Below are positions 22,617 to 33,299 of a stretch of DNA of 64,000 bases, one piece after another. The notes below the pieces were generated by a model that saw nothing but the letters and a program-made list of their open reading frames with translations, was not told the origin of the DNA and did no database searches. The position numbers and the translations under genes were made by a program. This DNA is from Primula veris. Lineage: Eukaryota; Streptophyta; Magnoliopsida; Ericales; Primulaceae. Every line of letters starts with the position of its first letter. Positions within the stretch are counted from its first letter, which is position 1. The stretch is from assembly GCA_963682055.1 (NCBI GenBank), contig OY821743.1, forward strand, positions 13,861,566 through 13,925,565, given 5' to 3'.

Positions 22617-22922
22617 CACTACGAAAATCCCATGGACCAAACTGTAACTATCCTCAATCTGTGGCTGTAAGTTGAGAACCACTTTCATAGCAAATAGGAT
22701 ACTAGAGAACCCAACAACGCAATATTGGTAATAAGGTCTTTTATATTCAAAAAGGTGAAGGAAAGGTAAATTCGCAGACGGAATCAGTGACAGATATTGT
22801 TTCCCAACGCCTTAATCGGAGACGGCATGGCAACGGATTTCAAATTTACTGACAAATATTGTAATTTAGCAACAGATTTCTAAAAGATTTGGCCGTCCCT
22901 GATTGGAACCTTTTTTTGTAGC
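22617..22922. mobile_element. Possible CACTA-type terminal fragment
   Basis: The left edge reads CACTACGAAAATCCC and the right edge, reversed, reads CTACAAAAAAAGGTTCC, resembling CACTA element ends. Inside, GCAACGGATTT and GCAACAGATTT resemble the sub-terminal repeats of these elements. No transposase or clear 3-bp duplication was found, so the call is tentative. Confidence 0.33.
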
Positions 22923-23087
22923 CAGGGTTTTGGCAAATAATAGGGTAATCCCTTGAGATAAGCCGAGTAGTATAGTTACTGTTACGGGTCTGTTTTTCGC
23001 TCCAGAAAACAGATGTAACAGTTACCATGCTTGTGAATTCGTAACTCCCCATTGAACTCTCTAAACAGATCCCTTTCTAAAAAAGTG

Positions 23088-23600
23088 ATACCATGTTCTA
23101 CACCAAATGTGATTCGTCTACATGGAAGAACGCAGACAACAGAAAACGCTTTAAGTCCTTATGCTAAAAAACAGGAAAGTTTAAGCAAGGAATTGGCAGT
23201 ACCATTAGAAACAAGGGTCACTAAAACTATATTTGTACACACACGGACACCATAAGAATCTCTCCTTTCTAAGTAGATACTAATAAGTAGCCAAATTACT
23301 CACATAATTTTTTTACTACCCATCATCTTTTCTCAGAAAATTCTAAAAATTTTACTCCGTACATGTAAAAGGATAGATATAAAAGGCAAACTCATGATCC
23401 AGGTTCATGAATACATATAAAAATGTCAAAAGGGACAGAAATTAATATCTAAATAGTCGGGTAAATACAAACTTCAAAATTAATCAGAATGAAAAGATTC
23501 CAGGTAAAGTTTATAATTTTGCACACCAAATGATATTCATCTATGTGGTAGAATACCGACAACGGGCGACAAGGGAAAATGCTTCACGTACTGATGCTGT
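23088..23600 (+). repeat. Pair of imperfect direct repeats (about 80 bp)
   Basis: A block containing ACACCAAATG at 23088-23165 recurs, diverged, at 23515-23600 (ACACCAAATGATATTCATCT). The sequence between and around is unassigned. Confidence 0.5.
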
Positions 23601-23689
23601 AATTCCCTTAAACACCAGAGAAAAAAAGAGAAAAAGAAACAGATTTCTGTTTTGTAAGTAAGCAACCAGCACTAAATATGGATGTAAGA

Positions 23690-24418
23690 TAAATATGCAA
23701 AATTATAGAAAATATGATATGGGTAATGTAAGATAAATATGCAAAATTATAGAAAATAAAGAAGATTTATCATCATTGTCAATCACCAAACATATAATAA
23801 ACCTAAATGAACCAATAACATGAAATAGAAATGTTAGGAGTTTAGGATTCTCCTTTAATTCGTTGTTCACCGCTAATAAGATTAATCAAACTGCAAAAAT
23901 GACTTTCAATATTTTGTCGCATAGTTGGAGTAGATCAAAACCTAACAGTTCCTTGAGCATATTGGGAAGGTCAACATCTTCTTGGTAAATTCATCTTGTT
24001 CTATCGGACTCTTATAGAATAGAATTTTCAACTTCTCCAGAAATCGGCAATTTCTCAAATATACTCAACCAACTTGCCCTTCTCAATCTTGGATCCACCC
24101 TCTCGCTTTGAATTCAAGTTCCTCGAGATACAAAGACACGCAAGAAGGTACACTTGAAGCTTATCAAATCAGTGTCTTCTCATTTCAATGCAGTAAAACC
24201 CTTCGTAAAAATGATAGCTTCCGCGTGAGTTGACCTATTCAGAAGACCATATAATGATGCAAAAGAGACCCTCGAGACGTAGCCAATCCCAAAGCATGTA
24301 AGATTGGAGAATATGGGTCATGTGCTATAAGGACTTCCAAAAATATGCCGAGCATGAGAAACAAAACGAACAATCTTCTTAATACTACTAGAAAAAGTGA
24401 AGTTAGTTGTAACCAAAA
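23690..24418 (-). pseudogene. F-box/FBD/LRR gene 3' fragment, left arm of inverted repeat
   Basis: The minus strand matches the 3' half of the right-hand F-box/FBD fragment, including the FBD-like end that would read LIEQDEF and TKK, and part of the 3' untranslated region. It is interrupted by stops and indels and has no 5' half. FBD domains occur at the C-terminus of plant F-box/LRR proteins, substrate receptors of SCF ubiquitin ligases. A short tandem duplication (AAATATGCAAAATTATAGAA, twice) lies at 23690-23757. Confidence 0.72.
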
Positions 24419-24589
24419 TAAATAGAAATTGAGCCTTATTTTGTACAGGCATTATATCTACCAAGTGGAAATATCTCTTTGTTTACGTCTTATTTCTCGA
24501 TTTCGATATTTTCCCACCCGATATTTAATAGAAGTAACGGTGTAACTACTAAATCCACCTTAGACATCTTGTAACGCTCCATCGGGAGA

Positions 24590-25490
24590 TTCTCTTGCAA
24601 AATGCTACCTGTTTTGAAACATCATGGGAAACTTTTTCTTGAAATTCCGGAATCGGCATCTCTTGCGTGTTTAAAATACTTTAGACCTTCGAAGTGTATC
24701 TTCGGTAATTTGTCTGGAATGGTTTTGTCATTGTCGAATTTTCTCGTACTTGAGGATTTAGTGCTTGTTAATTGTAAACTAGAAAATGTTGATACTCTTG
24801 ACGTCTCCTAGCCTACTATTAGGGAGATTTCGATTAGAAGATGCAAGGGTTTCGTGTTGGTGATCAATGCTCATAGTCTTTGATGTTTTGAATTTTTGGA
24901 ATCTGAATCTAGTGGGATTTCTGAAAAAACTAAGTTGACATCTTTGGTTGAGGCTCAAATTGTATTTATTTGGGCTACAACTTCACTCTTTCTAGTGTTT
25001 TTAAGAAGATTGTTCGTGTTGTCTCTCATGCTCCACAAATTTTTTGGAAATTCTTACAGTACATTACCCATATTCTCGAGTCTTACCTGCTTGGAGATTG
25101 GCTACGTCTCGAGGGTCGTTTTTGCATCATTATCTAGTCTTGTGAATAGGTCAACTCACCTTGAACCTATCATTTTTACAAATGGTTTTACATTGTCGAA
25201 ATGGGAGGACACTTATCTGATAAGCTTCACAAGTGTACCTTCTTGTGCGTCTTTGTATCTCAAGGAAGTTGAATTTAGAGCGAGACGCTGGATCCAAGAT
25301 TGAGGGCAAGCTGGTCTAGTATGTTTTGAGAAATTGCCAATTTTTTGAGAAGTTGAAAATTCGATTATATAAGAGTCTGATAGAACAAGATGAGTTTACC
25401 AAGAAGTTGTTGACCTTCCCAAGATGCTCAAGGGGTTGTCAGATTTTTATCGGCTCCAACTATGTGACAAAGTATTGATAGTCAATTTTG
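24590..25490 (+). pseudogene. F-box/FBD/LRR gene fragment, right arm
   Basis: The leucine-rich repeat portion is open at 24590-24809 (LSNFLVLEDLVLVNCKLENV), with a stop at 24809-24811 and another near 24882. A second open stretch at 24896-25303 covers the repeat-to-FBD region. The FBD-like C-terminus reads in other frames after 25260 (YLKEVEF, LIEQDEFTKK, LTFPRCSRGCQ). The F-box itself is absent. The fragment is non-functional as protein, and its 3' half (from about 24975) is mirrored at 23690-24418. Confidence 0.78.
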
Positions 25491-25859
25491 AAGTGTGAAT
25501 CTATAGATCAAATCTTATTATCCATGAACAACAAAGAAGAAACTTGAACCTCTTAAAAATACTATTTCATGTGGTGGCTTCATTTTTTATTTTATGACTG
25601 ATGACTGACAGTGATGATAAATCTTCTTTATTTTTTATAATTTTTCATATTGATCTTGAAAAGATGTATCGGATTTTGAGGAGGTTTTACTCCATTGAGC
25701 CAATTTGTTACTCTTCTAAAAAATAACAATAAGAACAATTTCGTTTGAGAATATATTCATGAAATTACCTTTTGCCAAAGTTTTGAGTGCAGTTGCGCGA
25801 TCTCAGTTGTAACTGACACTTTTGTTTCAGTTGCAACTGACGAATATAATGAAATTAAT

Positions 25860-26500
25860 AAATAAAACGTTGAATACGAGACTTTTGATTATGGAGTTCG
25901 ACATACTCACAAAGTCTACATGTCTAGTGCACTCAAGACTTACAAGTCTCTCACTAATATTTGCCTATCAGAATATTGCTTATACTTAACAACTATCAAC
26001 TTATTAATGGCATCTCGCCATGATCACTCTAAATTTATTACTCTCGTGTAAATCGGGTGTTTGATCTCTCTAATCAGATATCTATATTGTAAAATACACA
26101 AACTATTAAAGTATAATGGCTTTATTTATAGCCTTTCAAATGATTCTAATTATGATAAAATAAGATTTATTTCTTTCCTCTATGAGTCTTTCTTGTATAT
26201 ACTTTTAGGTCTTTTATTCCAATAAGTAAAAACGTCAATATATTATGTCTATTATTTTGAGATTGCTCCAAATCATTTAAAATTGATCCCCACGTTTTTT
26301 GACATCACCAAATCTCTTTGACCGAATCTTTTCAGATTCTGTCAGCCCTAATCAGTTGTTGTCTCGGTTATAACTAAGGTTGCAACTGACTGCACATGTA
26401 CTTAATCACAAATTGAACTAAAACGTTATAGAATAAGTGAGAGTATATTATGAACATCGCAAACTATTTTTACCAACATGATGACAAACACATATTTCAC
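25860..26500 (-). repeat. Possible copia LTR remnant
   Basis: The minus strand shows a TATA-like GGCTATAAATAAAGCC (26128-26143), then a leader, and near its end a patch (GTCGAACTCC) alignable with 33240-33300 (TTGAACTCCG). GTTGCAACTGAC-type words flank it on both sides (25790-25850, 26350-26395). No partner or clear ends were found. Confidence 0.35.
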
Positions 26501-26624
26501 TAGAATATCAGATTTAGAACTTAACAATACATGTAACCTTGTCATGTCAACTCATAGATCCAGAAAACCCTCATTTTGATATAAACCCACATTTTCTTTC
26601 CCAAATTCACTAAATTTCATGAGA

Positions 26625-26762
26625 AACTAAAAGAGAGAAACGGGGATAAAGATAGAGACAGAGACAGAGAAAAAGGTTGACATAGAGTAAAGAAGAGAGA
26701 GATGAGAGACAAACAAAGAGAGGGAGTGATCTAGAAAGAGAAAGAGAAAGAGAGAGAGAGTG
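26625..26762 (+). repeat. GA-rich simple repeat
   Basis: The tract is AGAGA/GAGAA purine repeats with a pure GAGAGAG end at about 26750-26760. The rest of 25670-26990 holds no recognised gene. Confidence 0.8.
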
Positions 26763-27009
26763 CTGGTGGTGGATATGTAAGTTTTATGTTTTGGAAATAT
26801 ATGTTTTGGTTTAGTTTTGTAAATTTGTATGTTTTGTTATTTTTTCCTAATTTTAAAAAAGAAACACAAAAAAAAGTTTTTTGACAATAAGTCTGAAAGT
26901 ATGTACTTAAACATTAAAATTAGCTTAGCGTAGCATCAAAATTATCATTTTTAACTTAAAATTATATTTTAAGGAAAAGATACAGATAATAATGAATGTT
27001 TATCAGTAA

Positions 27010-27303
27010 AAAGAAGCTTGCGCAAGAACTACCACTAAGTACATCAGCCACTACAGACAAGGGGAGAATATTGATAGCAATATGAGATGGCTTCCGAAAA
27101 CTTACGCTCTGTATATGGAAGATCCTTTCGAGCAGACAGCTAACACTGAAAGGTCAGTGAGCAATAAGCAGCTACTAAAAATATCGGAAGCTTTTCAAAT
27201 GACACTCCAAAAGATCAACAAGCAATCAGATCCAGGCTTCTATTATCCCATTTTTAGTAACACCTCAAGTATTTCAACTGTTACCAAGAGTGATGGTCTA
27301 TGA
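27010..27303 (+). pseudogene. HESO1-like terminal uridylyltransferase exon fragment
   Basis: The open stretch contains YMEDPFEQTANTERSVS followed by LLKISEAFQMTLQKI, resembling the last conserved block of the PAP-associated region in HESO1/URT1-type RNA uridylyltransferases. In plants, those enzymes add U tails to unmethylated small RNAs. The catalytic domain is absent and the frame stops at 27301-27303. I read it as a captured or residual 3' exon. The family call rests on a motif of about 35 residues. Confidence 0.48.
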
Positions 27304-27401
27304 CCCAAGTTTTAGCTACAACGGTAGTATATATGCCTCAACCACAGAGGAACATGCCGAACCATGGACCTTTGCCATAAAATAACCTTGGAGCTCAGAA
27401 C

Positions 27402-27746
27402 GTGAGATCTGTGCCATCAAACAGGTATCAAGGTCGTAAAAGAACTGTGCCATCAAATAGGTATCAAGGTCAGAATGGTAAAAGAACTGTGCCGTCAAAT
27501 TGGTATCAAGATCAGAATGGTAAAAGAGCTGTGCCATCAAAAAATAATCATCAAACTCACAATGGTAAAAGAGGTATGTCACCGTCTAATCATCGAGGTC
27601 AAAATGGTAAAGGAAATGACGTTGGTAAACGAGCCCCTGTCAAGGCTAACCCTCAAAAGCCAGCTCATGTTATTGATAATCAAGAACAGACGGTTTGGAG
27701 GGCAAGATCCGATCGCAAGAAAAACGACTTAGTTAGTGAAGCTTAG
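27402..27746 (+). pseudogene. Repeat-containing C-terminal tail next to the HESO1-like fragment
   Basis: This is a 114-residue open stretch with four to five tandem copies of a 14-residue unit (NGKRTVPSNRYQGQ), degrading toward the C-terminus, then NQEQTVWRARSDRK. The DNA period is 42 bp. It probably belongs to the same ancestral gene as 27010-27303, separated by stops. It is basic and likely disordered, with no catalytic motif. Confidence 0.45.
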
Positions 27747-28029
27747 TAAAGGTCGTGGAATCAATTTAAGAAAAGAGAGAATATAGAAAAGGACAAGAAG
27801 AGAGGTGTCATTTGTTTTTCGTATTCTTGGAGTGGTTTGTTGTTATGGAACCAATTAAAACTGACAACATCCAGAGCTAGTATGTGGCCATCTTAAAATG
27901 CTTGGAATTACAACAAAAAAAAGTACATCAGACACTACACTTTCAATAACCAAATTACCATCGAGAGACTAGAGATATACTAGTAATTAATGAGTAATCA
28001 GATATAGAGGAAATTTTTCAACATAAGAT

Positions 28030-29589
28030 GAGGGACAAAAATCTGATACCTTCACATCCTGTTTTTGAAATGCAATGAACAACAATCTTAGTAGGCTTCA
28101 TTCCCAGCATGAGTAACTTTAAAACACCCTGAAATAATTGAAAACTAAGTAAACCTACTTAAAATTCCATTATGTTGAAACTTGAACAACTTAATTACAA
28201 TAATGATTAGATTTGTAAGTAGCGTTCTATGTTTTGCTGATTCAGAATATAAAAGTTTCTGTCCCAATTCTGAGATCTCAATACCAAATACGCTGTCCAC
28301 CACAATTGCAACTAAGAAAAATTTATAAAACCAAAATTTTGATAGGCCTGGACAAAAATAGAGAAATTGATTTTTATGGGTAATAATTATTGAAGTTTTG
28401 AATGAACTATATTGGAAATATCATATTGCACCCTACGTTCTTTAAAATGGTTTTCAAAATTTTAATTTGTCTTTTGTAACTTGTAATAGGGGTTTCGTGT
28501 GTGTAGAAGTGGTCGTGTACGTTATAGTGAAATTTGAGCATGTGAGGTGGAAAAAGTTTATATTCGAAGTTGATAAGGCAACACCTCCTGATCCTTCATG
28601 GATCAGATAGTGACTCGAACAAGATGAAGTCATTGAACTGATTTTGCGGCCTTAGAATATAACATCCAAACCTTGAGGTATGGGGCGGAGTCAGGATTAA
28701 CTTTTGGGGTTGCACAAATCAAAGTGTTATTTCACGGGGTTGCGAGACTCATCGTTTTAGAATTTTCCTATATAAAAAAATACATTTTCGAAATTGGAGG
28801 GGTGCGAGTGCCACCCCTTTGTCATACGTACCATCCGCCCCTACTTGAGAGTTATCATAGGATTAAAAAAAAATGACGTAAATGTGTGTGTTATGTTGAA
28901 GCGAGTTTAAGTAAATATAAAAACATATGCAATAACAATAGAAAACTTTGAGAATCCCGAAAAACCATTTTCAAGTTATCTGAAGACTAATGTAAATGGA
29001 AAGAAAAGCGAGAGAAAATTAGGTAAGGTCGGAATTTACCAAGTGGAACAAAGAAAAAGCGAGGCGAAAAATAATATGGGATGTTCTTCCGGAAGTATAA
29101 CCAACGACTTTTGATCCCTTCCGGAATGTAGTCTTTGTCGTTAACTAGAGAGAGGAGATAGAGATAAAAGACAAAGAAAAGGAACCAACTTGTTCCTATA
29201 CCACATTTTTCTCGTAGTAGTGTTAGCTTTTATAGTTGTGAATGATGCATTTGAATTAAATGACTTTTTCCTTTTCTTTTGGATTTTATAAACGGTATCC
29301 ATACTGCAATTAATCGATGATACTCGAAGAAAATTTTGACTTCTGCTCTATTTCTTTTTTCTCTGCCTAAATGCTTAGAACTTGCGTAATCAACATTTAT
29401 TATCGAATGCTTGTGGGAGCTTCTTTCTTAACCCTTGAAATCAATCCGGAATGGTGTAAAAAATAATAATTTACTGCCTAAGGAGGAAGACCTCGCTAAG
29501 CAGAAACAAATCAAGCAAGTAACAACAATAAATTGGTTAGTGTATAGGCCTGTTTGCAATAATGTTTAAAAACCACATTAACTTACACC
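28030..29589 (-). repeat. Dispersed block R2, left part
   Basis: It matches R1 (770-1900) and R3 (35567-36440) in several stretches: ATATCATATTGCAC (about 28415), TCCCGAAAAA (about 28955), AATAATATGGGATG (about 29070) and the candidate minus-strand TATA at 29227-29234. No protein was recognised in any copy. R2 is interrupted by a hAT-type MITE (28680) and a LINE (29605). Confidence 0.58.
28680..28843. mobile_element. hAT-type MITE (164 bp)
   Basis: The left end ATGGGGCGGAGTCAGGATT and right end ATCCGCCCCTA form inverted termini of the GGGGCGGA type common in dicot non-autonomous hAT elements. The flanks CTTGAGGT (28672-28679) and CTTGAGAG (28844-28851) match at six of eight bases, fitting an aged 8-bp target duplication. 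Confidence 0.65.
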
Positions 29590-29639
29590 AAAGCTTCCGC
29601 TCAGTGGGACAAAATAATACCTTTAAAGGTATTGTGTTT

Positions 29640-30080
29640 CAATTGGTTGGAGAGCTATTCACAATGCAGTTCCTGTAGATAACGGTGTTAAGAAACTTGG
29701 AGTTAAATTGGCCTCAAGATGCGAATGCTGCAACAATCAGGAAGAAAATTTAAAGCATATCCTAAGCTCTAGACATAGCAGATAGCATTTGGAAATACTT
29801 CGGAGACAGTTTGGGCATTAGATAAACAATCTTAGTAGAAGGAGTAGGTTTATTACTTGGTGGTCATTCAAAACTTCTTCTACTTTATGCCAAAAGTCAA
29901 TAAAGTTATTCCAGCTTTTATTATGTGGAATTTGTGGAAAGCCAGATGGGCAAGTAGATATGATAATTTGATTATGGATCCTCAAAACATCATAAAAAAT
30001 GTTATTGACCAGATTCAAATTTATACTATGAAAGATAGAAGTTTTCCAGTCAATTGGAAATGGATTGAGATTCATGCAAT
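29640..30080 (+). pseudogene. LINE ORF2 zf-RVT region, decayed
   Basis: The reading frame gives RAIHNAVPVDNGVKKLG, then CECCNNQEENLKHIL, a zinc-binding zf-RVT signature found after RT in plant LINEs. A stop follows near 29770. A further stretch at 29857-30156 (PAFIMWNLWKARW) is the linker typically seen before the RNase H domain. Confidence 0.72.
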
Positions 30081-30133
30081 CAAACATGTTACTAAGTTTA
30101 AAAAAAACATTATTGTGAAGTGGGAAAATAAAA

Positions 30134-30607
30134 ATGAATACCGACGGGTGTTATAAAAGTAGTACAAGAAAAAGTGGAATTGGGGGTTTAGTGAGAAATG
30201 ATAAAGGTGATTTTGTTTTAGGGTTTTCAGCAATTAGTGAGTGTACTACGGGTGTGGAAGCTAAGGCTAAAGCTATTTTAAGGGGTCTACTATTGTGTGA
30301 TTATAATTATCTAATTATAGAAAGCGATTTTCTTGAGATGGTAAACATTATAAATAAGAAAACTAAGTGCCCTTGGAGAATAAGAGAAATTATACTTTCA
30401 ATAGAAGAAATTTTGAGAAAAGGTTCTTATCTGGTTAAGTATCTCGAAAGAGAAACAAATAAAGGTGCAGATTTGTTGGTTAATCGTGTTTGCATGTCTG
30501 AAGAACTAATTTCATCGGACATAAATAAGTTTCCTAAGGAATTAAAGAGTATAATTAACCTAGAGAAGAAGGGTATACCGTACCTGAGAACGAGAAAAGA
30601 GACATGA
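30134..30607 (+). pseudogene. LINE RNase H-like domain (RVT_3 type)
   Basis: The open 157-residue stretch begins NTDGCYKSS and includes GIGGLVRNDKGDFVLGFS, then EAKAKAILRGLLLC and IIESDFLEMVNII. These carry the conserved D, E, D acidic residues of an RNase H fold. The domain is the C-terminal part of plant L1-like ORF2, helping remove the RNA template. The last conserved acidic region reads ETNKGADLLVNR, typical of ...N..AD.LA. It is well preserved but lacks the rest of its protein. Confidence 0.82.
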
Positions 30608-30906
30608 TGTAAATGGGTAGAGGCGCATCGTCGTCATTTCTCCCTGTCTCTCTATCTGCATCTATCTGTAATAGATGAAAATGGGAAAGTGAAGTGGTAG
30701 ACGGCGAAGATCTAAGAAGATATTACATAAATGATCCTTTGAGTTTTCTCTATTTGAAGATTATTTCGAAGACGTTACTTTTGAGGATTGAAAATTTATT
30801 TTTTAAACCCCATTGTAAATAGTTTTGTTTTGATTTGTACAACTTGTTTTGACTTTGTGGTGGGTTTTCCCTATCATTAATTTTTTTTTAAAAAGCTTCC
30901 GCTCAG

Positions 30907-31320
30907 ACTAGAAGAAATGTGATACCAAAGTTTTTTTATTCCACACAAAGTGACGTTGATTTGATTGACGGTCAAAAATTTGTAAAAGAAAGTATTCTCA
31001 AGACAAAAGTTTTCAATTGCTGCCACAAGATGTGTAAAAGTTACAATAAAGAAGTGCATAGAAGAACAGACAGAAGTCTAATTTTTTATTATTTTCTTAG
31101 CACTATAAGATGTTATTTCATCCAAGTTTTCATTGTTAATTTAAGTTGTAATAACGTCGTTAAAACCATTTATTATTAATGAAATAGTGGGTTTGACCAC
31201 CAGTTTATATATAAAAAAAATCAATAGAATTTCTTCTCATAAAATGAGATAACGTATAGTAAGAGGTTTCAATTAGGAAACAGATTCTGTGTCATCCTTT
31301 ATTAGTTTACGGTTGTAAAC
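30907..31320 (-). repeat. Dispersed block R2, right part
   Basis: This continues R2 after the LINE insertion. AGAATTTCTTCTCATAAAAT at about 31228 and the stretch to GATTCTGTGTCATCC match R3 at 36364-36422. Confidence 0.55.
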
Positions 31321-31936
31321 TTGTGATAAATGCAAAATTGTTTCCCCATATTTTGTCATCATGGTAGCTTCTTACTCGAACTTGTTCAACCTTCAAAACT
31401 TCAAATGACGGTGTGTTATTAATAAATTTGAAAATTCTTTTCAATCAAAATTTTCAACCATTTTAGTAGGTTTTAATTATTTTAAAGATAGTACGAACAA
31501 ATTATAAATGACAGAGCTAAAGATGGCTACACATCACTAATAGAGAGAAGATAGAGGATATGAATTGGTAAGGTGAGACGGGAGCAGATGGAGGCTTATC
31601 TCAGGCAGTTTTTGAATTCTTCCCACTAAAAATGTGCTCTCTTTTTAACAGCGGATGCTGTTTTCCCACTCTACAAGTAAGGGTCTTTTGAGCCATTGTT
31701 TGAATTCAATCCCACAAAATTTCTGTTTCATATGAATAGTCTCTTGAAATAGGTAATCTCGGAGTTTCGACGACCTTGATCGCGATGGAACTCTTTACCT
31801 GCATACTATTGATAGCATGGACTTCTATGTAGTCAGCAGAAATTAGGTGGAGACAGTTAGACAACACCCCCTCCGCCAAAATAAAAATAAAAATTAATCA
31901 CACCGGATATGGAAAAAAAAAAGTAGAAATTGGCCC

Positions 31937-31979
<43 letters not shown>

Positions 31980-32548
31980 TGGTTCCTTCACTGTAGTCAT
32001 CGATGACTCAGGATAGTGATCGAAATGGATATAATTAGCAATACGTCGATATCCCATGTAGTAGAACAAGTTGTTACAAATTCCAAAATAAAAGCAAAAC
32101 TTGAAAATCAACGATTTAAATTAAAAAGAGATAATAAGGTACGACAATTTTCATATCCGAGCCCTTTTATTTTTCTCAAACTCAGCATTTTCGTTTTCTC
32201 ATACTCCGGAACCGAATCTATGCCGGTCAAGTGGATCGCTACAAAGTCAACGGATTGTAGATGGATAGTTTCAAATATTTGCTGATTTCTCCTCATTAAT
32301 TTGAACCCTGAATAGTAGTGTATTAAATAAATGATCATAGTCGTCAATGTGCAAATAGGAACGGAGAGATACTCCATTTGGTAAGGAAGATAAGAGTCCA
32401 CAAATCATTTTCTAAACAAAAGAGCGGACTTTAGAAAGAATTTAAAATACATATCTAGAATATTGCATATTAATAATGTTTGACAGGTTCAGGGGAGTAA
32501 CTCATTCAACTTTAGGGTTTGCCAAAACAAATGAGAAATGAGAAGATT
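31321..32548. other. Unassigned region with a TA microsatellite
   Basis: There is no recognisable gene. 31941-31978 is an uninterrupted TA dinucleotide run; open frames over it are low-complexity shadows. Confidence 0.6.
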
Positions 32549-33290
32549 GTTAGGTTCAGTTTACTGACCTTATTTATTGTCATTGTTTATTAATTATTTA
32601 TGTGCATTATTATATAAAAGTGCTACTAAACGTGTGTTAAGTTTATGCAGTAAAAAGGATTGGGACTTGCAAGGAGGTTGATTTGAAAATTTGATTAGAA
32701 TCAAGACTGAATCTATAAAGAAGGAATAAATTCAAAAAGATCTTTCTTTGGAGCTTAACTCGTGGAACAAGCATGGAAAGTTTGACATTGATAAGATCTT
32801 ACTTGGAGCATAAGACATGAAGTTATCTTGTGCAAGGTTCAGCAAAATATCAAGTCAACAAGAAAAGATTCAATAAATATTAATCAAGATATATTTCGTG
32901 AAGTTATAGAAGACAAAAGATATAATTAGATTTGATTGATATTTGGTTGTAACCGTGTCTATATAAATAGATAGACTAGCTTATTTTCTTTAGCTCTTTT
33001 ATTATTATTAAGACATAAATCTAGAAAAAGCAAGAGAGAGATTCGTGAGCTCTACACTTTGAGAGAAACACTTCATATGACAAGTTTATAAAGAGATTGA
33101 TAGTTGATAAGTTAGAGATGATTAGATTGACAGATACATGAGTGGAGCTTAATATTGTAAGACACAAATCTATTCATTGTTTCTTACAATATCAATATAC
33201 AAATGTTTGAGCGTCCCGGAGACCTAAATACTAGTTTTAGGTTGAACTCCGTAATTAAACTGACGTATTCATTTACTTACAGTTTAATAT
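32549..33290 (+). repeat. Possible copia LTR remnant (plus strand)
   Basis: It starts near TGTTAGGTTCAG and has a TATA-like TCTATATAAATAG at about 32958-32970 followed by a GA-rich leader. Its end, around TTGAACTCCG, resembles the reversed block near 25880. Exact termini and a partner were not found. Confidence 0.35.
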
Positions 33291-33299
33291 TAAATCTAT

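Larger units (their letters stand above)
23690..25665. repeat. Large inverted repeat (about 0.7-kb arms, about 0.55-kb loop)
   Basis: The left arm at 23690-24418 and right arm at 24975-25665 are reverse complements at high but imperfect identity, with several small indels. They cover FBD coding and downstream sequence to ATGATAAATCTTCTTTATTT. A transcript through both would fold into a long hairpin. Confidence 0.82.
29590..30906 (+). mobile_element. 5'-truncated LINE with 15-bp target duplication
   Basis: AAAGCTTCCGCTCAG occurs at 29590-29604 and 30892-30906, flanking a 1287-bp insert. The insert carries only the 3' end of a LINE ORF2 (zf-RVT and RNase H) and a 3' untranslated region. That is the classic product of incomplete target-primed reverse transcription. 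It sits inside block R2. The 3' end is a T run followed by A's, with no long poly(A). Confidence 0.88.

Noticed and set aside
31857..32111. Open frame with an IYIYIY run
   Set aside because: It is the translated TA microsatellite, not a protein.
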